From: JACVRW01 sp963803245 | GTDB taxonomy: Bacteria; Actinomycetota; Thermoleophilia; Solirubrobacterales; Thermoleophilaceae | Length of the DNA: 64,000 bases | Reading direction: 5' to 3' | NCBI GenBank assembly: GCA_963803245.1 | Contig: CAWDLI010000007.1 | Span: 62,001-126,000, forward strand | Shown here: piece after piece, positions 58,361-64,000 of the stretch | Layout: the number at the start of each line of letters is the position of its first letter | Numbering within the stretch: the stretch's first letter is position 1 | Notes under the pieces: model-generated | Database searches by the model: none | Told to the model about the DNA's origin: nothing | The model's input: only the letters and a program-made list of their open reading frames with translations | Program-made: the position numbers and the translations under genes

Positions 58361-59740
58361 ATGAGCGACCAGCCATTCACAGCACCGAGCTCCCGTGAGG
58401 ACGTGGAGCGCTACATCCGCGAAAACGACGTCGAGTTCCTGTTCGCGCAGTTCGTGGACATGCACGGGAAGCCGAACGCGAAGCTCGTTCCGGCCACCCA
58501 CCTCGACGGCCTGCTCGAGGACGGGGCCGGGTTCGCCGGCTTCGCCGCCGGCGACATCGGCCAGGAGCCCCACGATCCGGACCTGGCCGCGATGCCGGAC
58601 ATTCGCTCGCTCACGCCGCTGCCCTGGCGCCCGAACGTGGCCCGCCTGGCGTGCGACGTGCACGTGGAGGGCGAGGAGTGGCCCTACTGCCCGCGCACGA
58701 TCCTGCGCCGCCAGCTCGAGCGCGCGAAGGCCATGGGGTTCGAGTTCATGCTCGGCGCCGAGCTCGAGTACTTCCTCGTGCGCATGCGCGAAGACGGCAC
58801 GATCGAGCTGGCCGACCCGCTCGACACGCTCGACCAGCCCTGTTACGACATGCGCGGCCTGACGCGCAATTTGGACTTCGTGTCGATGGTCGCCAAGAAC
58901 ATCACCGCCCTCGGGTGGGGCAACTACGCGACCGACCACGAGGACGCGAACGGCCAGTTCGAGCAGAACTTCGACTTCGCCGACGCGCTGACCACCTGCG
59001 ACCGCTCGATCTTCTTCCGCTACATGGTCGAGTCGCTGGCGCAGGAGCGCGGCATGATCGCGACGTTCATGCCGAAGCCGTTCTCGCACCTCACCGGCAA
59101 CGGCTGCCACTTCCACATGAGCCTCTGGCGCGACGGCGAGAACGTGTTCGAGGCGGACCCGGCCGACGACCCCCGCGGGATGGGCCTATCGGAGACCGCG
59201 TACCAGTTCATCGGGGGGCTGAAGGCGCACGCCAAGGCCTACATCGCCGTGACCGCTCCCACCGTCACCTCGTACAAACGGCTCGTGGTCGGCACGCGCA
59301 GCGGCTCGAGCTGGGCACCGGTGTATGTGAGCTATGGCTACAACAACCGCACGCAGATGCTCCGCATCCCCGCGGCGGGGCGCATCGAGGACCGCACCGT
59401 CGACGGGTCTTGCAACCCCTATCTCGGCGCGGCCGTGACGCTCGCCGCCGGCCTCGACGGAATCGAGCGCGGGCTCGAGCCGGGCGACCCGACCACGAAG
59501 CTCAATCTCCACGAGCTCACCGAGGACCAGCGCGAGGAGCTCGGCGTGGAGATGCTGCCCCCCACGCTGCTCGACGCGACGAGAGAGCTGGAGCAGGACG
59601 ACGTGATGCGCGCGGCCCTCGGCACCACGCCGAAGGAGGACTACGTGGACTACTACGTGCGCACGAAGCAGCGCGAGTTCAGCGAGTGGCACAACGAGGT
59701 GTCGCAGTGGGAGGTCAACCGCTACCTGCAGCTCTACTGA
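58361..59740 (+). CDS. gmaS: Gamma-glutamylmethylamide synthetase (glutamine synthetase homologue)
   Basis: The 459-residue protein is a glutamine-synthetase fold with the usual sites: VEFLFAQFVDMHGKPNAKLVP, MLGAELEYFLV (metal and glutamate), ATDHEDANGQFEQNFDFADALTTCDR, ATFMPKPFSHLTGNGCHFHMSLW (ATP motif), YNNRTQMLRIP and VDGSCNPYLGAAVTLAAG. It is clearly not the housekeeping GlnA (33698-35047), and its divergent position beside mgsABC/mgdABCD matches gmaS, which ligates methylamine to glutamate with ATP. Glutamine synthetase III or a polyamine-gamma-glutamyl ligase remain alternatives. ATG 58361 is used; its ribosome site is weak. It overlaps the antiporter gene by 7 bp at the 3' end. Confidence 0.82.
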   Translation: MSDQPFTAPSSREDVERYIRENDVEFLFAQFVDMHGKPNAKLVPATHLDGLLEDGAGFAGFAAGDIGQEPHDPDLAAMPDIRSLTPLPWRPNVARLACDVHVEGEEWPYCPRTILRRQLERAKAMGFEFMLGAELEYFLVRMREDGTIELADPLDTLDQPCYDMRGLTRNLDFVSMVAKNITALGWGNYATDHEDANGQFEQNFDFADALTTCDRSIFFRYMVESLAQERGMIATFMPKPFSHLTGNGCHFHMSLWRDGENVFEADPADDPRGMGLSETAYQFIGGLKAHAKAYIAVTAPTVTSYKRLVVGTRSGSSWAPVYVSYGYNNRTQMLRIPAAGRIEDRTVDGSCNPYLGAAVTLAAGLDGIERGLEPGDPTTKLNLHELTEDQREELGVEMLPPTLLDATRELEQDDVMRAALGTTPKEDYVDYYVRTKQREFSEWHNEVSQWEVNRYLQLY

Positions 59741-60954
59741 GCCGCGGGCTCCAGCAGGCCCAGGCGGCCGGCGAGCCACCGGGCCGGCAGCGCCTGTAGC
59801 AGCAGCGTCAGCACGATCGCCAGGGCCACCACGCTGGCGAACACGTCGCCGTCCGGCACGCCCAGCCCCGCCAGGACGCCCACGAGCGCGGCCGGCACGA
59901 CCCCCGTCTCGCGCGTCCAGCAGAGGAAGGCCAGCTCGTTGCGGGTCCAGCGTGCCCCTCGATCCGGCAGCGCGCACACGGCGATGGTGATCGGGCGCGC
60001 CACCAGCATCAGCGTCGCGAGCACGGCGAGCGCCGGCAGCAGGTTGTCGCCCAGCTCGCTGAAGGGGATGTTCGCGCCGAGCACCATGAAGATGAGCAGG
60101 GTCACCAGGTCCGCGAGATGGAATGCGAACTGCCGCACGTCGTCGACGTGCGGCATGTTCTCCTCCCCCAGCCCCAGGTGCTCCATGTTCCCGACGATCA
60201 GGCCCGCCAGAAAGGCACCGAGGTAGCCGCTGCCGCCGGCCGTGTCGAGCGAGAAGAAGCTGATCGTGACCACGGCCAGCACCGCCAGCGGCGCGCTCTC
60301 GCGCCAGACCCCGGAGCGGTCGCTCGAGATGGCGGCCGCGAGCACGACCCCGGCCACGATGCCGATCACCGTGCTGATGCCCAGATCCACGAGAAAGTCG
60401 CTCGCCGGATCAGCGACGGACTGGCTCCCGGTGAGCACGACGCCGGCGAGCGTGAGGGCGAGCGCCGCGCCGGTCGGGTCGTTGAACGCGGACTCGGCGA
60501 TCACCGTCTGCGCGAGCCTGGGCTTCAGCCGCGAGCGGACGAAGAGCGGGATCAGGATCGCCGGATCGGTCGGGGACAGCACGGCGCCCACGAGGAACGC
60601 CATGTCCCACGGCAGGTCGAATACGAAGTGCGCCGTGACGCCCACCATGAGCGTCGTGAGCACGACGCCGGGAACGGCGAGCATCGCCAGCGTCATCCAC
60701 ACGCCGCGCAGGATCGGCAGCGAGAGCGACAGCCCCCCGTAGAAGAGGATCAGCGATATGCCGAGCGTGAAGAGCAGCTGCGCGCCGAGCGAATCGAACG
60801 GCACGTCGACCACGTCGAGCGCCGACGAGCCGAACAGGGCGCCGACCACCACCAGCAGGAGGATCTCCGGGATGCCGAGGAGCGACGCGACGAAGCGCGC
60901 CAGAAGCGCGCCCATGAGCAACAGGCTCAGCGTCAGGAAGATGTCGTCGGTCAT
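59734..60954 (-). CDS. Monovalent cation:proton antiporter (CPA1/NhaP-like)
   Basis: The 406-residue protein has about 12-13 membrane helices. AFLVGAVLSPTDPAILIPLF and VIAESAFNDPTGAALALTL contain the SPTDP and ND (Asn-Asp) motifs that bind the ion in NhaP-type antiporters, and GYLGAFLAGLIVGN is also typical. It would exchange Na+ or K+ for protons. It lacks the long C-terminal regulatory domain of CPA2/KefB proteins. The start overlaps the stop of the next gene (60951-61595) by four bases, so the two are cotranscribed. In a methylamine user, ammonia release and pH balance could make such an antiporter useful, but this is speculation. Confidence 0.85.
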   Translation of the reverse strand: MTDDIFLTLSLLLMGALLARFVASLLGIPEILLLVVVGALFGSSALDVVDVPFDSLGAQLLFTLGISLILFYGGLSLSLPILRGVWMTLAMLAVPGVVLTTLMVGVTAHFVFDLPWDMAFLVGAVLSPTDPAILIPLFVRSRLKPRLAQTVIAESAFNDPTGAALALTLAGVVLTGSQSVADPASDFLVDLGISTVIGIVAGVVLAAAISSDRSGVWRESAPLAVLAVVTISFFSLDTAGGSGYLGAFLAGLIVGNMEHLGLGEENMPHVDDVRQFAFHLADLVTLLIFMVLGANIPFSELGDNLLPALAVLATLMLVARPITIAVCALPDRGARWTRNELAFLCWTRETGVVPAALVGVLAGLGVPDGDVFASVVALAIVLTLLLQALPARWLAGRLGLLEPAAQ

Positions 60955-61595
60955 TCGCGCACGCGGTGGCCCTCGATCGCCAGGCGAGCGATGTCGATGG
61001 CCGTGACGAGCAGCAGCACGATTACGAGCGCTGCCCCGAGCCCCACCGCGATCAGCCCGCGGCGCGAGTCCTCCCGCGCGTCGTCGAACGCCTTCTCCGT
61101 CGCCCGGGCGCCGCGGGCCTCGTAACGGGCGAGTTCCTCGGAGCGGAGCGCCATCTGGTCGAACAGGCGCAGCTCCGGGCCGAGGAAGATCCGCTTGACA
61201 GTCGCGTCGTCGCCTCGTTGAAGCGCCGCGTACGCGACGTCGTCGAGCTCCATGAAGCGGTCGAAGCGCACGCCGATCTCGCGCAGCAACCGGGCCTCAT
61301 GCCGATCGCGGAGCTCCTTGCGCGCCACCGCGAAGTCGGCCCGGAAACGCTCGACCGAGCCCGTGAAGCGCGACCTTGATGCCCCGTCGTCATAGCCGTA
61401 CGCCGTCTGCCACCCGTTGAAGTCGGTCACGCCGTACTTCAGGTCGAGTGCCAATCCGCGCCGGTCGGCACGGTCCTGCACCTCGTCGAAGCGCTCGCCG
61501 AGCCGGTCCATCCCGTGCAGGGCCACCGCGATGGTGACCACCGGGCCGATCACCGTGAGCAGGATGGCCACGTAGAGCTTCGCGCGGATGGTCAC
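60951..61595 (-). CDS. Orphan 4HB-type membrane sensor domain
   Basis: The 214-residue protein has two membrane helices (YVAILLTVIGPVVTIAVALHG at 7-27 and LIAVGLGAALVIVLLLVTAID at 181-201) around a 150-residue helical extracytoplasmic domain with charged heptads (MALRSEELARYEARGARATEKAFDDAREDSRRG). It resembles the ligand-binding part of a methyl-accepting chemotaxis protein or histidine kinase, but ends 12 residues after the second helix with no HAMP or output domain. It may be a sensor partner or a truncated remnant. The GTG at 61595 precedes the antiporter gene, with which it overlaps, so it may regulate that transporter. Confidence 0.6.
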   Translation of the reverse strand: MTIRAKLYVAILLTVIGPVVTIAVALHGMDRLGERFDEVQDRADRRGLALDLKYGVTDFNGWQTAYGYDDGASRSRFTGSVERFRADFAVARKELRDRHEARLLREIGVRFDRFMELDDVAYAALQRGDDATVKRIFLGPELRLFDQMALRSEELARYEARGARATEKAFDDAREDSRRGLIAVGLGAALVIVLLLVTAIDIARLAIEGHRVRE

Positions 61596-61627
61596 GCCCC
61601 AGCCTCCGCTATAGGGTGGCCGCGCGG

Positions 61628-61873
61628 ATGATCGTCTTCGTGTTCACCGGCCAGGCCCCGCTGATCCTCCTGGTCGCGTTGCTGATCCTCGTGTACCTCA
61701 CCGGGCTCGAGCTGTGGCAGGAGAAGGACCTGCCGTTCCTGATCAAGGCGTGGTGGGTGCTCGTCGTGTTCCTGTTCCATGTGTTCGGCTACGCCGTGTT
61801 CAGGGTCTGGCTCGCGATGCGGAGACGGAACGCGTCTACTTCCCGCGAACCCGGTGCAGGCGGGCGACCTTGA
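61628..61873 (+). CDS. Small membrane protein, unknown function
   Basis: The 81-residue protein has two hydrophobic segments (APLILLVALLILVYLTGLELWQ and AWWVLVVFLFHVFGYAVFRVWLAM), then a basic, flexible tail (RRRNASTSREPGAGG). Both helices and a positive-inside tail look real, so I accept it although no family is recognised. ATG 61628 is chosen; GTG 61616 would add four residues. The end overlaps the convergent PucR-like gene by 38 bp, and the 5' end is only 32 bp from the divergent sensor gene, so it lies in a tight, crowded spot. Confidence 0.5.
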   Translation: MIVFVFTGQAPLILLVALLILVYLTGLELWQEKDLPFLIKAWWVLVVFLFHVFGYAVFRVWLAMRRRNASTSREPGAGGRP

Positions 61874-63614
61874 GCGCCAGCTCGAGTGAGAGCAGATCCT
61901 CCTCGGCCAGGTCGAGTCCCGTCACCCGCTCCACACGCTCGAGGCGCTGACGCACTGTGTTCGGATGGATGTACAGGTCGCGCGCGCTCGCGGCGACGCT
62001 GCAGCGGGCTCCGAGATAGCGTTCCAGCGTCTCCACCAGCCGAGCGCTGCGGCGCGCGTCGTACGCCATCAGGTCCTCGACGGCCTGGCCGTAGCGGTCG
62101 TGCGGGGTCTCGTCGAGCTCCAGGTGCACGAGGTAGCGATAGGCCCCCAGTTGCTCGTAGGACACGGCGCCCCCGTCCGCGGTGAGCGAGGCCGCGATGC
62201 TTGCGGCGTCGGAGGCCTCCCGCAGCCGGCGCCGCGCGCTCCCCGCGCCGCGGTCCACGTCGCTCACCCCGACGTTCAGCCCCTCCTCCCTGGCGAGCTC
62301 GTCCACGACTCGCCAGAGCTCGTCGTCGGTCTGATCGGTGGGCAGCGGCACCAGCGCGCGCACCCCGTCGTGCCGGGCATCGAAGAAGGCGCGCGGATAG
62401 AGGCGCTCGAGCCGGGTCTGGAAGCGCGCGGCCAGCTCCGGCCACGGGGCGCCGTCGGGGCGGCCGGGGGCCCGCTCGGCGTGGAGGAACAGGTGCGGGC
62501 GGCTGAGGTCGCACCGGGCGTCGCCCGCCTTGGCCTGGGCGGTCTCGATCGATCCCGCGGCCAGCGCCTCGAACATGTCCTTGACGATGTTCTCGGCGGT
62601 GAGGCGCTCGATCAGCGCGGCCTTCTTCAGGCCCACCGCCGTCTGGTTTGCCACCGCGCGGAGCAGGTCGCCGTCGTCCTCGGCGAAGGGCCGGCCGCGG
62701 ACCACGCAGGCGAGGATGCCCAGTTGCTCGTCGCCGGCGACGAGTGGGGCGACGAGGATGCCGTCGTCGTCGAGCTCGGCGGCGGCCACGCCCGCGGCGC
62801 GCGTCCGGCCGCCCTTCTCACGGCGCATGAGGTCGAGCAGAAGGGCGGCGCGTCCCGGCCGCGGCTCCGCCTCGGGCGCATCGGGAGGATCGGATCCCAC
62901 CAGCACCAGCTCGTCGGCATCCGCATCGAGCCGCCAGATCTGGCAGGCGTCGGCCCCGAGCAGCTGCCGGGCGCCGCGCGTGACGGCGTCGTAGAGATCC
63001 TCGCGCAGGGTCACCGCCGCGAGCGAGTGACTCAGCTGCGTGAGTGTCGTGAGCGCGTCCACGCGCCGCCGCGTCTCCTCGAAGAGCTGGGCGTTCTCGA
63101 TCGCGCCACCCACCAGTGACGCCGTGTGCACCAGGAAGTTGAGGACGTCCTCGTCGAACTCGCGCGGCGCCTCGGTGTGCAGCACGATCACGCCGATCAC
63201 GTCGCCGGCGCGCGCGAGGATCGGAACGGCGACCATCGACTGGAAGCGCTCCTCCTCCAGCTCCGGCACGTACTTCATGCGCGGGTCCTCGAGGGCGCGC
63301 TCGCGAATGAACTCGGCGGTCTTCGTCCGGGCCACCCACCCCGTCAGGCCCTCGCCGCGCCTGAGCGACAGCGTTCCCACGAGGTGGGCGTAGCGCGACG
63401 AGGCCGCGCGCAGCACGAGCCGGTCGTCCTCCGCGAAATAGATGAAGCAGGCGTTGCAGCCGGTCGCATCGGTGGCGATGTCCACGATGCCGCCGAGCAC
63501 CCGCTCGAGCGCCAGCGAGGACGACACTGTCTTGATGACCGCGTAGAGCGTCTCGTTCTCGCGCCGCACCCGGCTGAGCGCATCGCCGCCCTCGGTGACC
63601 TGTGAGACCGTCAC
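61836..63614 (-). CDS. GAF-GAF-PucR-type transcriptional regulator
   Basis: The 592-residue regulator has two GAF domains (residues 15-180: TDATGCNACFIYFAEDDRLVL, VGTLSLRRGEGLTGWVARTKT; residues 200-350: LLGADACQIWRLDADADELVLVG) and ends in the PucR helix-turn-helix (DLMAYDARRSARLVETLERYLGARCSVAASARDLYIHPNTVRQRLERVERVTGLDLAEED). The middle carries a GGDEF-like PucR region (VGVSDVDRGAG). GAF domains bind small ligands such as cyclic nucleotides or aromatic compounds. GTG 63614 is preferred: AGGAGG lies six bases before it, whereas ATG 63641 lacks one. It is divergent from the amt gene, so nitrogen-source control is one possibility. Confidence 0.85.
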   Translation of the reverse strand: MTVSQVTEGGDALSRVRRENETLYAVIKTVSSSLALERVLGGIVDIATDATGCNACFIYFAEDDRLVLRAASSRYAHLVGTLSLRRGEGLTGWVARTKTAEFIRERALEDPRMKYVPELEEERFQSMVAVPILARAGDVIGVIVLHTEAPREFDEDVLNFLVHTASLVGGAIENAQLFEETRRRVDALTTLTQLSHSLAAVTLREDLYDAVTRGARQLLGADACQIWRLDADADELVLVGSDPPDAPEAEPRPGRAALLLDLMRREKGGRTRAAGVAAAELDDDGILVAPLVAGDEQLGILACVVRGRPFAEDDGDLLRAVANQTAVGLKKAALIERLTAENIVKDMFEALAAGSIETAQAKAGDARCDLSRPHLFLHAERAPGRPDGAPWPELAARFQTRLERLYPRAFFDARHDGVRALVPLPTDQTDDELWRVVDELAREEGLNVGVSDVDRGAGSARRRLREASDAASIAASLTADGGAVSYEQLGAYRYLVHLELDETPHDRYGQAVEDLMAYDARRSARLVETLERYLGARCSVAASARDLYIHPNTVRQRLERVERVTGLDLAEEDLLSLELALKVARLHRVRGK

Positions 63615-63715
63615 ACGAGCCCTCCTTTCCGTGGCGGGCATGGTAGCCCCGGTTGCAGGGCCACCCTATGTGCGAATCCAACACTCGTCCAGCGCCAGAG
63701 CTGTGCGGACCTCCA

Positions 63716-63744
63716 TTGCACCCATCTGTCCAAGGGGGTTAGGT
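63716..63744 (+). promoter_or_regulatory. Candidate promoter of the amt gene
   Basis: TTGCAC (63716-63721), 17-bp spacer, TTAGGT (63739-63744), about 77 bp before the amt start. The boxes are only moderate matches. Confidence 0.4.
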
Positions 63745-63820
63745 TCGCTCCCGCGTGGCTGGCCACAACGGTCTTCTGATGACTCGCACGGCGATAGCGC
63801 CTGCGGGCGGGAGGGAATGA

Positions 63821-64000
63821 ATGTTCCACACGTTCCTGGCGCAGGTGCAGAGCCTCGAGGAGGCCGCCCCGGTCGAGGCGCAGACGCTCGACAGCGTGAT
63901 CCTCGGCGAGCAGTTCTACTTCTGGACAGTCGTCCTGATGTGGCTCATCCACGCAGGCTTCATGACCTACGAGGCCGGTGTGGCACGTCGCAAGAACGTG
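63821..64000 (+). CDS. amt: Amt-family (methyl)ammonium transporter, N-terminal part
   Basis: Only the first 60 residues are visible before the window ends. After an amphipathic lead the frame reads FYFWTVVLMWLIHAGFMTYEAGVARRKNV, matching the first helix of Amt transporters, which ends in the G-x-x-x-x-K-N-V turn (commonly GLVRKKNV). It would import ammonium and methylammonium. The start ATG 63821 has GGAGGG nearby at a suitable distance. Its proximity to the gmaS/mgs/mgd region suggests methylamine uptake, but an ordinary ammonium role, with glnK downstream, is equally possible. Confidence 0.78.
   Translation, partial: MFHTFLAQVQSLEEAAPVEAQTLDSVILGEQFYFWTVVLMWLIHAGFMTYEAGVARRKNV

Overview
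The window is a very GC-rich chromosomal segment from an actinobacterium, most likely of the Thermoleophilia (Solirubrobacter/Conexibacter-like) branch. The evidence is a Gram-positive-type LexA box (CGAACATGTGTTCG), actinobacterial-type c-di-AMP riboswitches, an LPXTG protein, MMPL and HxlR/ArsR/PucR-type regulators, and a secreted protein with the 'ALGGTAYA' start seen in this class. There is no phage, insertion sequence or CRISPR array. One tRNA (Leu, GAG) and the RNase P RNA are present.

Layout. 0-0.2 kb: end of GTP-dependent PEP carboxykinase. 0.4-12.1 kb: surface-polysaccharide region with a secreted glycoside hydrolase, two O-antigen ligase/polymerase-like proteins with TPR tails, two secreted or anchored acidic proteins (one LPXTG), a Wzc-like chain-length/kinase protein with an odd repeat tail, and a WbaP-like sugar transferase. 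A 645-bp gap inside it (7997-8641) carries a duplicated hairpin element and further hairpins. 12.1-12.9 kb: a c-di-AMP riboswitch plus CAP-domain gene boxed by a perfect 37-bp inverted repeat. 12.9-17.8 kb: MaoC hydratase, malyl-CoA lyase-like enzyme, SucC/SucD-like CoA ligase, half ferredoxin, thioesterase, SCP2 protein. 18-31.6 kb: secreted enzymes (lysyl oxidase-like, esterase, GH5, NlpC/P60 under a second c-di-AMP riboswitch), acyl-CoA dehydrogenase, a TetR/AMP-ligase pair, YyaL and an M28 peptidase. 31.6-43.2 kb: MMPL exporter, glutamine synthetase, HxlR operon, third c-di-AMP riboswitch, cytochrome c, ArsR/AHSA1 modules, rnpB, lexA, tRNA-Leu and small proteins.

43.2-59.7 kb is the most striking part. 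Read leftward from 58231, twelve genes with overlaps or tiny gaps encode N-methylglutamate synthase (mgsABC), a four-subunit sarcosine-oxidase-type dehydrogenase (N-methylglutamate dehydrogenase, mgdABCD), formate-tetrahydrofolate ligase (fhs) and an NAD-linked molybdenum/tungsten formate dehydrogenase with FdhD. The divergent gene is a glutamine-synthetase homologue fitting gamma-glutamylmethylamide synthetase (gmaS). Together they would take methylamine through N-methylglutamate to methylene-H4F, formate and CO2, with electrons to NAD. An Amt-type (methyl)ammonium transporter starts at the right end. fdhA (three sites), fdhD (one) and mgdD (one) each carry +1 frameshifts, which may be sequence errors or recent inactivation. 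The malyl-CoA lyase/CoA-ligase cluster at 13-16.9 kb could be the matching assimilation step (serine-cycle-like), but it could equally serve mesaconate, citramalate or itaconate breakdown.

Regulatory signals readable from sequence include three c-di-AMP riboswitches, the LexA box over the lexA promoter, palindromic operators in the promoters of both ArsR/AHSA1 modules (both apparently leaderless), an HxlR-type palindrome, and a TetR-type palindrome.
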